DNA of 64,000 nt from Pseudomonas sp. TH31 (GCF_016650815.1 NZ_JAEKEZ010000006.1:317501-381500); one strand, 5' to 3'. Positions 8,868-16,800 are shown, counted from the first letter of the stretch. Numbers and translations are program-made. The notes: a model not told the origin generated them from the sequence alone.

Positions 8868-9943
8868 CAGGTAAACACCTGCAGGCTACGCGGTGGCAAG
8901 GCAACCATGATCTGCTGCGCGCCGAGGCGCGGCATGTCTTGCGGCGCCAGTTCCGCCAGCAAAGCGTGACCCGGCAGTTGATCGAGTTCGAAACTCATGC
9001 GGCAGCGATTGCCGAGGAAAGTGATTTCGCGAACCTTGGCCGGGAACAGGTTTTCTTCATGCACCGGCGGGTTGACGTTGATTGCCTCCGGGCGGCAGAA
9101 CAGTCGGCCGGACGCGGTTTTCGCACTGCCTTCGGCCAGGCGCATGTTCATCCCACCGACCTGGGCGTGGCTGTCGCTGCTGCGGCGGAACGGCAGCCAG
9201 TTGCCCTGGCCGACGAACTCCGCCACAAACGGCGTCGCCGGGCGGTCGTAGATTTCCTGCGGCGTGGCGTACTGCTCGACTCTGCCGTTGTTCATCACCG
9301 CAATGCGGTCGGCCATCAGCATCGCTTCGTCCTGATTGTGGGTGACCATCAGGGTGGTGACGCCGAGGTTGCGCTGCAATTGGCGCAACTCGGTGCACAA
9401 ATGCTCGCGAACCCGGGCGTCGAGGGCCGACATCGGTTCATCCAGCAGCAACAACGATGGCGCCGGAGCCAAGGCGCGAGCCAGCGCAACCCGCTGTTGT
9501 TGGCCGCCAGACAATTGACCGGGGTACTTTTTCTCGCTGCCGAGCAAGCCGACCAGTTCCAGCATCTGACCGACACGCTTGCGCACTTCATCGCGACCAC
9601 TGCCGGCAAGGCCGTAGGCAATGTTCGCTTCGACGGTCAGATTGGGGAACAGCGCGTAGGACTGGAACAGAATGCCGTAGTCCCGGGCTTGCGGTGCCAG
9701 GTGGGAAACGTCGCGATCACCGAGGTACAACTCGCCGCTGTCCTGTTTCTCCAGACCGGCGATGCAGCGCAGCAAGGTGGTTTTGCCACACCCCGACGGG
9801 CCCAGCAGACACACCAGCTCACCAGCCGCCACGTCGAGGGAAACGTTATCCAGCGCGGTGAAGGCGCCGAAGCGTTTCTGCACGCCGCGCACCTTCATGG
9901 GTACGCCGGGGTTGGTCAGGGCAGTTGCGATCGAGTGGTTCAT
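8867..9943 (-). CDS. ABC transporter ATPase, 2-aminoethylphosphonate-type
   Basis: 358 residues. Walker A is GPSGCGKTT (about residues 49-57), the signature is LSGGQQQRVALARAL and Walker B is SLLLLDEP, followed by a C-terminal TOBE-like domain (FCRPEAINVN onward). It energises the permease encoded immediately downstream. This is the first gene of the five-gene leftward operon, so its promoter should lie in 9944-10,020, next to an old copy of the 3' end of the LysR regulator gene found at 13.0 kb. Confidence 0.88.
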   Translation of the reverse strand: MNHSIATALTNPGVPMKVRGVQKRFGAFTALDNVSLDVAAGELVCLLGPSGCGKTTLLRCIAGLEKQDSGELYLGDRDVSHLAPQARDYGILFQSYALFPNLTVEANIAYGLAGSGRDEVRKRVGQMLELVGLLGSEKKYPGQLSGGQQQRVALARALAPAPSLLLLDEPMSALDARVREHLCTELRQLQRNLGVTTLMVTHNQDEAMLMADRIAVMNNGRVEQYATPQEIYDRPATPFVAEFVGQGNWLPFRRSSDSHAQVGGMNMRLAEGSAKTASGRLFCRPEAINVNPPVHEENLFPAKVREITFLGNRCRMSFELDQLPGHALLAELAPQDMPRLGAQQIMVALPPRSLQVFT

Positions 9944-10020
9944 GGACAGGCCTCATCAAGCAGATGAAGGCCATCCTAGGTTTGTAATGCGTCCGTCATG
10001 TGGCAGTGAGGCAAAAACGG

Positions 10021-10123
10021 CTGATAGTGGTATTCGGGGATTTTGGTTGACCTCAAAAGATCGTCCGATCGCGCGCCTTTGCGCTCCTTCAGGCAATACA
10101 AATACTCCGGAATCCTGATCTGC
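10021..10123. repeat. Left flanking direct repeat, with remnant of a LysR gene 3' end
   Basis: It begins CTGATAGTGGTATTCGGGGA, matching 12,896-12,915 with one mismatch. It then holds 10,070-10,123, which on the minus strand reads IPEYLYCLKERKGAR, identical in protein to codons near the end of the intact LysR gene at 13.1 kb. The order and direction are the same on the right side, so the 10.1-12.9 kb segment is bracketed by imperfect direct repeats. Confidence 0.8.
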
Positions 10124-10128
10124 CGCCA

Positions 10129-10190
10129 TCGCGAGCAGGCTCGCTCCCACATTGGAATGCGTTCTCCTGTGGGAACGAGCTTGCTCGCGA
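10129..10190. repeat. REP palindrome, GTGGGAGCGAGCTTGCTCGCGA family
   Basis: TCGCGAGCAGGCTCGCTCCCAC and a near-complement lie about 20 bases apart, directly downstream of the PheS-like ligase gene. Confidence 0.87.
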
Positions 10191-10198
10191 TGAAGAAT

Positions 10199-11347
10199 TC
10201 AAGGCTTGGGAAGGTCCATTTTGTAACCCGCCCCAGGCGTACCTTCGTGCATCGCTGCCTGAATGTCCGCATACAAGGCGTTCGCCTCAGCGGTCGTGAT
10301 TGATCGCGAACAATCACGCAGCACTACTCGCAGCAGGACATTCTCCTGGCCCGGCAACAGACCGAGACGTCCAATGGCCTGCACGGGTAAATCGGAGAAT
10401 CCCCAACGCCCCTTGACCTGCATCTCCTCAATCCAGTCAGAGCAGTCACCGGCAGCCTGCAACATTCTTTCGGTCAATACTTCCTCACTCAACCCCGGTG
10501 TTAGCGCCAACGAAATGTCACGGGCAATCGACGGCAAACGTGATACCGGAGTCCATGGATTCAAATCATGCATCTGCGCCTGTACTCGCACATTCTGATC
10601 GCGCAGCAAGCGAATATCAGGGATGCCTTTGCGCAACATGGTCAAGCGATCCAAGCCCATCCCGAGTGCCAGTCCTGCATGTCGCAACGGATCTATCTTC
10701 AAGCGCTCCAACAAAGACCTCGCAATGCGACCGCATTCCAGCACCTCGACCGGCGCACCGTCGTTCAACACATTCACTTCGATTCCGCCCTCCGTATAGT
10801 GATGCGGACTGTCGCTGTAGACCCAAGGCTTTTCGGGAACGGCGGATTCAAGGATGTCGCTGACCAGACGCAACAGATGTTCATGCGTAGACAATTGCGG
10901 ATCACCCAGCACCCAGATGTCCATTTGATGCGGTTCCGCGCAATGCCACCTGTCCCGACTGTCGCGACGGAAAGTGATACCTGGCGCGGCCAGCAAGATC
11001 GTCTCTCCCGGTTGCCGCACCTCAGCTGCTCGCTGAAGCGCCGCCGGAATCTGACTGGTGGTTTGTGTTCGCAACAAAGAACACTCATCGACCCATCGGG
11101 TGTGCTCGCTCCCAAGCGTGACTTCTGCCGGGTCATACCCCAGCAAACCGTAATTTTCCTCCGCGGACACAATCCGCGGCCCCGTTTGCAGTTTCGCCTG
11201 GGGCCAGCCTTTTTCTGCGAGTCCTTGAAGGATTTCATTGAGCATCAATCGGACGGCGTGCTCAGGAGCGCTTGTTTCGGTCAGATCAACCAGTAAAAGG
11301 GCCTGATGGACAGACGTGTCGGCTAAATATTTCTTTGATGCTTGCAC
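10199..11347 (-). CDS. srmL: PheS-related orphan ligase (SrmL-type)
   Basis: 382 residues, GTG start after GAGGATTACG. The catalytic core is that of phenylalanyl-tRNA synthetase alpha: SLLRTQTTSQIP; motif 2-like GITFRRDSRDRWHCAEPHQMD; motif 3 GLALGMGLDRLTMLRKGIPD. A ferredoxin-fold anticodon-binding-like domain follows (LNPWTPVSRLPSIARDISLA to the end), as in single-chain mitochondrial PheRS. Pseudomonas has ordinary PheST for translation, so this enzyme probably activates an amino acid for another purpose; databases call such proteins PheS-related mystery ligases. It is divergent from a small peptide gene and an M29-like gene. Substrate and acceptor are unknown. Confidence 0.8.
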   Translation of the reverse strand: MQASKKYLADTSVHQALLLVDLTETSAPEHAVRLMLNEILQGLAEKGWPQAKLQTGPRIVSAEENYGLLGYDPAEVTLGSEHTRWVDECSLLRTQTTSQIPAALQRAAEVRQPGETILLAAPGITFRRDSRDRWHCAEPHQMDIWVLGDPQLSTHEHLLRLVSDILESAVPEKPWVYSDSPHHYTEGGIEVNVLNDGAPVEVLECGRIARSLLERLKIDPLRHAGLALGMGLDRLTMLRKGIPDIRLLRDQNVRVQAQMHDLNPWTPVSRLPSIARDISLALTPGLSEEVLTERMLQAAGDCSDWIEEMQVKGRWGFSDLPVQAIGRLGLLPGQENVLLRVVLRDCSRSITTAEANALYADIQAAMHEGTPGAGYKMDLPKP

Positions 11348-11647
11348 TCCGTAATCCTCAACCTGTAGTTGGACATCGAGCTAAAAAAAACAAGCCCATA
11401 AATAAACCTAACGACGAAAGTTCATCGACTGCAATCATAAAAATCAAAAAACCAAATTTTCAGAACAGGACTACAGACGCAACTTACACAAATAACCCAT
11501 TGAACTTACCAAAAATCAAGACAGCAGAATTCATTCTAAAAATCGCCTAACAACTCATTTAACACATCAAAAAATCTGTATTAATAATTCCACTCCCAAG
11601 CACTGCCGGGAGCAACAAAAACCAAAAAAACGAAAAAGTAATATCAA
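11348..11647. other. AT-rich divergent intergenic region
   Basis: About 300 bases, visibly AT-rich against the surrounding 60% GC, lie between the PheS-like gene and the peptide gene. It must hold promoters for both directions, but I cannot place them with confidence. Frames open here have no credible start or family features. Confidence 0.5.
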
Positions 11648-11749
11648 ATGAAAAATAAAAAACTCGTCAAATACAATCTTAACCGGATCACTTCCGGACC
11701 GGAAAACTTCGGGTGGGCGCCGCTGGCATGGGCTCATACTGAAGAGTAA
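11648..11749 (+). CDS. Putative precursor peptide, 33 residues
   Basis: A short open frame starts ATG at 11,648 and ends TAA at 11,747-11,749. The product begins MKNKKLVKYN (basic, leader-like), passes through NRITSGPENFG and ends WAPLAWAHTEE, with two tryptophans in the last eleven residues. The upstream ribosome site is only a weak purine run (GAAAAAG). Six bases after the stop a 13-bp hairpin begins, followed by GGAGG and the M29-like gene. Precursor, hairpin, enzyme is a layout common in ribosomally made modified-peptide loci, where the hairpin lowers expression of the enzymes. That this peptide is a substrate for the nearby ligase is inference. Confidence 0.5.
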   Translation: MKNKKLVKYNLNRITSGPENFGWAPLAWAHTEE

Positions 11750-11755
11750 ATAATA

Positions 11756-11788
11756 CCAATGCGCGGCAAGCATCGTGCCGCGCATTGG
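11756..11788 (+). promoter_or_regulatory. Perfect 13-bp stem-loop between peptide gene and M29-like gene
   Basis: CCAATGCGCGGCA pairs with TGCCGCGCATTGG across a 7-base loop. There is no T-run, so it is not a classic terminator. It sits between the peptide stop and the GGAGG ribosome site at 11,795. It could act as a partial attenuator or an mRNA-stabilising 3' end for the peptide message. Confidence 0.65.
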
Positions 11789-11804
11789 AAATCTGGAGGT
11801 ATTT

Positions 11805-12728
11805 ATGTCGTCAGCTAATATGATATCTACGCTCTTCGGCAATGAAAAATTTTCGATCATTGCGGATTCCAGGGAGTTCCTCGGAGACTGTGAGCATTTA
11901 GGCTTCGATACTGCCCATATTTCAGAATTAGAAAGCCTTCCAACAAACAGTATTATTTTTTCTTTTAGCAATGACGCTGCAAAAATGACTTTTGAGCTAG
12001 CCAAAAAAACAGAAAACAAGAAAAGCGTTTTCTGCGCGACTCAAGTGTTTGAGCCCTCTGTAGCGAACGCGCTCTATAGCCTGAAGCTTTTGCTGAGCAG
12101 CAATTTCGAGCACGCTTTGAGCACGCAGCGCTCGGTACTAAACATGCTCAATTCAAACGAATCATTTTTTCTTTCAGGTAACTAAGCCAATGCACAAGTC
12201 GCGCTTTTGCCGCACGCCCAACCTTACGCCCTCCTTACAGAAGATGTGTCAGGCAACTTTGTTCAGTCGGTAGCGGAGTTTTTTGAAGTGCATTACGCAC
12301 ACATGAACCCACATGAACAATGCCCATTTTCCTTTAGCGGCACGCTGAAGATTGAAGGAATACTAACGATACTAAGAAAGCATAACCCTGAACTGCCAGA
12401 TGGCCTTAAAATTTCGCTTAAATGTTTAAGTGATCGCATCTCTCAACACAGTGCAACCTTAGTAGTCAGGGACAACATCATCACTTCATTAAAAACAAAT
12501 AACGAGGAACATATAAAGCCTCTGAATCTTGCGACTGGCGCTCGAGGACTAAGACTTACGGAGTTTGCGATCGGAGTAAACGACGCTATCGCACCAACTA
12601 TTGACTACAAAATAAACTCACAAATGAATGAAGGCATACGTGGAGTACATGTGGCTATCGGCGATGGTTCTTCCGGGTATCACATAGACTTTCTTAGCCC
12701 AGCTGTAACCGTACGCCCAACGCATTAA
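11805..12728 (+). pseudogene. M29-aminopeptidase-like protein split by an in-frame TAA
   Basis: ATG at 11,805 has GGAGG six bases upstream. The frame runs 126 codons to TAA at 12,183-12,185, then continues open in the same frame to 12,728 (307 sense codons in all). The C-terminal part shows LTEFAIG, GVHVAIG and YHIDF. These resemble the E, H and H-x-D metal-ligand motifs of M29 (aminopeptidase T-like) proteins, but the total is shorter than the usual ~400 residues. The similarity is moderate. Unlike the other broken genes here this is a substitution-type stop, not a frameshift. Either it is a nonsense mutation, or two proteins are made (a TTG at 12,207 could restart), or the stop is read through. 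Confidence 0.55.
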
Positions 12729-12895
12729 AAACATCGTTCTTAACTTTCGAGTTAATACGCGCGATTTTCTATTTTTTTGCAATAGTAGGTCGGCTTTTAA
12801 ACCAATATCAGGTGCCGGCACCCACAGGAGGGGAATGCGTCGCCTGCATGAGCGACGTTTGCCCAAGAAGAGACTAGTCAGGTCGCCGCAGTTTT

Positions 12896-13118
12896 CTGAT
12901 AGTGATATTCGGGGATTTGGGGTGGGGTCAAAAGATCGCAGCCTTCGGCAGCTCCTACGCCGAACGCATTCCCATGTAGGAGCTGCCGAAGGCTCGGGCC
13001 GCGATCGGACGATCTTTTGATCTTAGGCCGGAGCCATCTCCTGCGCCAACCCCAGAAACGCCGCCGGCAACCGCGCGCCCTTTCGCTCCTTGAGGCAATA
13101 CAAATACTCGGGAATCTG
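12896..13118. repeat. Right flanking direct repeat (contains REP and LysR 3' end)
   Basis: CTGATAGTGATATTCGGGGA at 12,896 and AGGCAATACAAATACTC at about 13,093 match the left repeat at 10,021-10,123 in the same order. Here the two parts are separated by a REP palindrome and the last codons of the LysR gene, which the left copy lacks. Confidence 0.75.
12931..13019. repeat. REP palindrome, GTAGGAGCTGCCGAAGGCTG family
   Basis: AAAAGATCGCAGCCTTCGGC and its complement flank about 20 bases. The right arm is modified to GGCTCGGGCCGCGATCGGAC before GATCTTTTGATC. It lies downstream of the LysR gene. Confidence 0.88.
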
Positions 13119-13886
13119 CGGTGCATTCTCAATCGTCAGTACCCGCAACTGCGGGTCATGCGGCACTTCCTGCCGGGCGATGATGCTGATGCCGATATTG
13201 CGCAGCACCGCTTCACGAATCGACTCACGGCTACCGATCTCCAGCAAGGGCCCGAAACTCACCCCGGCACTGGCCAGCAACTCTTCGGTCAGCCGCCGAG
13301 TGGTCGAGCCCGACTCCCGCATCAACAAGGTATGCCCGGCCAAGGCACTGAGCGGCACATGATCATGCACGGCCAGCGGATGATTGCGATGCACCGCCAG
13401 CACCAGCGGATCGCTGCCGAGCACCCGGCGAATCAACCGCGCATCGTCGAGTAACTGCGAGGACGCGGCGACATCGACCCGGTAATCCTCCAGCGCTTCG
13501 AGCACTTGTTGGGAGTTGCCGATTTCCACCGATACCTCCACTTGCGGCAAACGCTCGCGGAAGGTCTTCACCAGATCGAGGATGTAGTAAGGCGCCGTGG
13601 CGGCGATGCGCAACGTGCCCTGGACCTGGCCACTGTTGCGCAGGAAGAACTCGATGTCGGCTTCCTGCTGCAACAGCGTCTTGACCATCGGCAGCAACCG
13701 CGCGCCTTCATCGCTGACGCTGAGGCGGCGGCCGCCACGGTAGAACAGCTCAACCGAGTACTGACTTTCCAGATGGCGAATCTGGGTCGTCACGGTGGGT
13801 TGGCTCAGGCCGAGCTTCTTGGCCGCCAGGGTAATGCTGCCCAAGCGGGCCACCATGTAAAACGCCTTTAGCTCGGCACTCAGCAC
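13023..13886 (-). CDS. LysR-family transcriptional regulator
   Basis: 287 residues with GTG start. The N-terminal winged helix reads FYMVARLGSITLAAKKLGLSQPTVTTQIRHLE, here given as its domain at about residues 9-40, followed by a periplasmic-binding-like effector domain (GTLRIAATAPYYILDLV onward). A second, decayed copy of its last codons lies directly upstream of the phosphonate transporter operon (10,070-10,123). That suggests the regulator once abutted that operon and is its likely activator; this is inference. It now lies 16 bases after the metal ATPase stop on the same strand, which may only be coincidence. Confidence 0.85.
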   Translation of the reverse strand: MLSAELKAFYMVARLGSITLAAKKLGLSQPTVTTQIRHLESQYSVELFYRGGRRLSVSDEGARLLPMVKTLLQQEADIEFFLRNSGQVQGTLRIAATAPYYILDLVKTFRERLPQVEVSVEIGNSQQVLEALEDYRVDVAASSQLLDDARLIRRVLGSDPLVLAVHRNHPLAVHDHVPLSALAGHTLLMRESGSTTRRLTEELLASAGVSFGPLLEIGSRESIREAVLRNIGISIIARQEVPHDPQLRVLTIENAPQIPEYLYCLKERKGARLPAAFLGLAQEMAPA

Positions 13887-13902
13887 AGCCGTTCCTCATC
13901 GC

Positions 13903-16185
13903 TTACTTGCGCAACAGGCGCAAACCGTTGAACACCACCAACAGGCTGACGCCCATGTCAGCGAACACCGCCATCCACATGGTGGCGATCCCGGCGAAGG
14001 TTACCCCAAGAAAGATAGCCTTGATGACCAAAGCGAGGGCGATGTTCTGTTTCAGGATGGTGGAGGTCTGGCGCGACAGTCGAATGAATGCGGGGATCTT
14101 GCGCAGATCGTCGTCCATCAGGGCGACATCAGCGGTCTCAATGGCCGTGTCGGTGCCAGCCGCCGCCATGGCAAAACCGATTTCGGCCCGGGCCAGCGCC
14201 GGGGCGTCGTTGATGCCGTCGCCGACCATGCCGACGTTATGACCCTTCGCACAAAGCGCTTCGATGGCTTGCAACTTGTCGGTCGGCAGCAGGTCGCCCT
14301 TGGCTTCGTCGATGCCGACTTGCGCGGCGATAGCCTGGGCGGTGTGGACGTTGTCGCCGGTGAGCATCAGGGTTTTGATGCCCAGCTCATGCAATTGCTG
14401 GATCGCTTCGCGGCTGGACTCTTTCACCGTGTCGGCCACGGCAAACAGCGCCAAGGGGCCGGACTTGTCGAGCAGCAGCACCACCGATTTGCCCTGTTTC
14501 TCCAGGGCGAACAGTTTTTCTTCCAGCGCTGGCGAGCAGAGGTTCAGCTCTTCAACCAGTCGATGGTTACCCAAGTGGTAGACCTGGCCATTGATCTCAC
14601 CGCGGACACCGCGACCGGCCAAGGCTTCGAAGTTATCCACAACCCGCGGCGCCAGTTGTTTATCCACAGCGGCGTTGGCGATAGCCAGCGATACCGGGTG
14701 ATCGGAACGGCCCGCCAACGCCGCCGCAATGGCTGGCGCGGTTTCATCGGCGGTCGGGTCGAGGGACAGATAATCGGTCTGTACCGGTTTGCCGTGGGTG
14801 ATGGTGCCGGTCTTGTCCAGGGCCAGGTAATCGAGCTTGTAACCGCCCTCCAGATAGACGCCGCCCTTGACCAGAATCCCTTTTCGCGCCGCTGCCGCGA
14901 GGCCGCTGACGATGGTCACCGGGGTGGAAATCACCAGCGCACATGGGCAAGCGACTACCAGCAACACCAGTGCCCGGTAGATCCAGTCGAACCACAGCGC
15001 GCCCATGAACAATGGTGGAATAACGGCGACTGCCAGGGCGAAGATGAACACTGCCGGGGTGTAGATTTTCGAGAACTGATCGACGAAACGCTGGGTCGGT
15101 GCCCGCGCGCCCTGGGCCTGCTCGACGGCATGAATGATTCGCGCCAGGGTCGAGTTGTTGGCCGCAGCGGTCACGGTGTATTCCAGCGAACCCGCCTGGT
15201 TGATGGTGCCGGCAAAGACTTTATCGCCCACAGTCTTCTCGATCGGCAGGCTTTCACCGGTGATCGGTGCCTGATCGATGGTTGAAGTGCCGGAAACCAC
15301 TTGGCCATCGAGGCCGATGCGTTCGCCGGGACGCACCCGCACCCGCGCGCCCAGTTCGATGATTTTGACCTCCTGTTCGACCCAACTACCGTCAGCCTGC
15401 TGCACCGTGGCCTGTTCCGGGGTCATCTGCATCAGCCCGCCGATGGCGTTGCGGGCGCGGTCCAGGGACTTGGCTTCGATCAGCTCGGCCACGGTGAAGA
15501 GGAACATCACCATCGCCGCTTCCGGCCATTGGCCGATCAACACCGCGCCGGTCACCGCGATGCTCATCAGCGCGTTGATGTTCAGGTTGAGGTTCTTGAG
15601 GGCGATCCAGCCTTTCTTGTAAGTGGTTAGGCCACCGCTGAGGATCGAGATCAACGCGATGATCGCCACCACCCAGGTCGGTGCGGCGTTGGTGAAGTGG
15701 ATCACTTCAGCCGCCAGCGCACCGACGCCGGACAGCGCCAACGGCCACCAGTGTTTCTTCTCGGCGGCCGGCGCGGGGGCTTCGACCCCCTGTTCCAATG
15801 GCTCCGCGACCATGCCCAGCGACTTGATCGCCTCGATGATCGGCGCAGTGCTCGGCAGGTCGTGGGTCACGCCCAATACCCGGTTGATCAGGTTGAATTC
15901 CAGTTGCTGCACACCCGACAGCTTGCCCAGTTTGTTCTGGATCAGTGTCTGTTCGGTCGGACAGTCCATCGCGTCGATGCGGAAACTGCTCAGCCGCGCG
16001 CCGTCGGTCGGCTTGTCGCTCAGCTTGATCAGCGATGGCGCTGCCACTTTGGAGGAACAGCAGGAATCTCCGTGACCGCCATGGTCATGCTTCTTCTGCA
16101 CAGGCTGCAGCTTGTGGCTGTGATCGTGATCGTGATCGTGATCGTGACCAGCCTCGGGTTTGTGGGTGTGAAGGGAATCGCTCAT
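13903..16185 (-). CDS. cadA: Heavy-metal P1B-type ATPase (Cd/Zn/Pb efflux)
   Basis: 760 residues from the ATG at 16,185 (an upstream in-frame extension is not family-like). The N-terminus is very histidine-rich (EAGHDHDHDHDHSH, then HDHGGHGDSCCSSK), followed by a metal-binding-type domain with DCPTEQ. Then come membrane helices with the CPCALVIST ion motif, the phosphorylation site DKTGTITHG, the HP motif (SDHPVSLAI) and GDGINDAPALARA. It exports Cd, Zn or Pb from the cytoplasm. It is divergent from cadR, with the operator between them. The His-Asp run is encoded by a short GATCGT repeat that could vary in length. Confidence 0.93.
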   Translation of the reverse strand: MSDSLHTHKPEAGHDHDHDHDHSHKLQPVQKKHDHGGHGDSCCSSKVAAPSLIKLSDKPTDGARLSSFRIDAMDCPTEQTLIQNKLGKLSGVQQLEFNLINRVLGVTHDLPSTAPIIEAIKSLGMVAEPLEQGVEAPAPAAEKKHWWPLALSGVGALAAEVIHFTNAAPTWVVAIIALISILSGGLTTYKKGWIALKNLNLNINALMSIAVTGAVLIGQWPEAAMVMFLFTVAELIEAKSLDRARNAIGGLMQMTPEQATVQQADGSWVEQEVKIIELGARVRVRPGERIGLDGQVVSGTSTIDQAPITGESLPIEKTVGDKVFAGTINQAGSLEYTVTAAANNSTLARIIHAVEQAQGARAPTQRFVDQFSKIYTPAVFIFALAVAVIPPLFMGALWFDWIYRALVLLVVACPCALVISTPVTIVSGLAAAARKGILVKGGVYLEGGYKLDYLALDKTGTITHGKPVQTDYLSLDPTADETAPAIAAALAGRSDHPVSLAIANAAVDKQLAPRVVDNFEALAGRGVRGEINGQVYHLGNHRLVEELNLCSPALEEKLFALEKQGKSVVLLLDKSGPLALFAVADTVKESSREAIQQLHELGIKTLMLTGDNVHTAQAIAAQVGIDEAKGDLLPTDKLQAIEALCAKGHNVGMVGDGINDAPALARAEIGFAMAAAGTDTAIETADVALMDDDLRKIPAFIRLSRQTSTILKQNIALALVIKAIFLGVTFAGIATMWMAVFADMGVSLLVVFNGLRLLRK

Positions 16186-16216
16186 CGGGTTGCGTCCATA
16201 AAGATGCCTGTTGCCA

Positions 16217-16247
16217 AGTAAAGACCCTGTAGCCACTATAGGGTCAA
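16217..16247 (-). promoter_or_regulatory. MerR-type promoter and CadR operator for cadA
   Basis: On the minus strand a -35 TTGACC (16,242-16,247) and a -10-like TTTACT (16,217-16,222) are 19 bases apart. This long spacing is characteristic of MerR-family activation. The dyad ACCCTATAG..CTACAGGGT at 16,223-16,245 lies inside the spacer. CadR bound to metal would twist the spacer to activate cadA. Confidence 0.8.
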
Positions 16248-16270
16248 GCAACCTTTTGGAGATTGTCGCG

Positions 16271-16720
16271 ATGAAGATCGGAGAACTGGCCAAACTGACC
16301 GATTGCGCAGTGGAAACCATCCGCTATTACGAGCGCGAAAACCTGCTCCCGGAGCCGGCCCGCAGCGATGGCAACTACCGCGTCTACACCCAGGCCCACG
16401 CCGAGCGGCTGACCTTTATCCGCAATTGCCGCACCCTCGACATGACCCTCGAGGAAATCCGCAGCCTGTTGACCCTGCGCGACAGCCCGCAGGATCAGTG
16501 CGAAAACGTCAATGCACTGATCGACGAACACATCCACCACGTCAAGGCGCGGATCGACGGTTTGCTGGCCTTGCAGACACAACTGCTCGACCTGCGCCAA
16601 CGTTGCAGCGAAAGGCCGGATATCGATCAGTGCGGGATTTTGCAGCGGCTGGAGGTCAGTGGCGGGGTTGTCGCGACGGAGGTGGAGCACTCCCATGTGG
16701 GCCGCAGCCACGGCCACTAA
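16271..16720 (+). CDS. cadR: MerR-family regulator CadR
   Basis: 149 residues from the ATG at 16,271. The helix-turn-helix opens MKIGELAKLTDCAVETIRYY, the long dimerisation helix follows, and cysteines near residue 77 (DQCENVN) and 110-119 (RQRCSERPDIDQCG) fit a metal site. The C-terminus ends in a histidine-rich EHSHVGRSHGH tail, typical of Pseudomonas CadR, a cadmium sensor. It is transcribed away from cadA across a MerR-type promoter. Confidence 0.93.
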   Translation: MKIGELAKLTDCAVETIRYYERENLLPEPARSDGNYRVYTQAHAERLTFIRNCRTLDMTLEEIRSLLTLRDSPQDQCENVNALIDEHIHHVKARIDGLLALQTQLLDLRQRCSERPDIDQCGILQRLEVSGGVVATEVEHSHVGRSHGH

Positions 16721-16737
16721 GACCACCGCATAACCCT

Positions 16738-16780
16738 GTAGGAGCTGCCGAACGCGGCCCGAGCCTTCGGCAGCTCCTAC
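16738..16780. repeat. REP palindrome, GTAGGAGCTGCCG family (short)
   Basis: GTAGGAGCTGCCGAACGCGG is followed by a near-complement ending CGGCAGCTCCTAC. It is compact, between convergent cadR and thyA, and may serve as the terminator of both. Confidence 0.85.
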
Positions 16781-16800
16781 ATTGGGATCGCGGTGAAGGC

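Noticed and set aside
11272..11550. 92-codon frame in the AT-rich divergent region
   Set aside because: Its first part is antisense to the PheS-like gene and the rest is low-complexity Lys/Asn sequence without a ribosome site.
12183..12185. Programmed recoding (pyrrolysine- or selenocysteine-like) at the in-frame stop
   Set aside because: The codon is TAA, not TAG or TGA, no tRNA-like gene was recognised nearby, and the ligase resembles PheRS, not PylRS.
12835..13020. 61-codon frame with a strong AGGAGGGG ribosome-like site
   Set aside because: It runs through a REP palindrome (coding phrases such as SLRQLL seen in every REP frame) and has no family features; the site is only three bases from the ATG.
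13023..16185. LysR gene as part of the cadA operon
   Set aside because: They are close on the same strand, but cadA is controlled by the divergent CadR promoter and the LysR 3' remnant beside the phosphonate operon points to a different partner.
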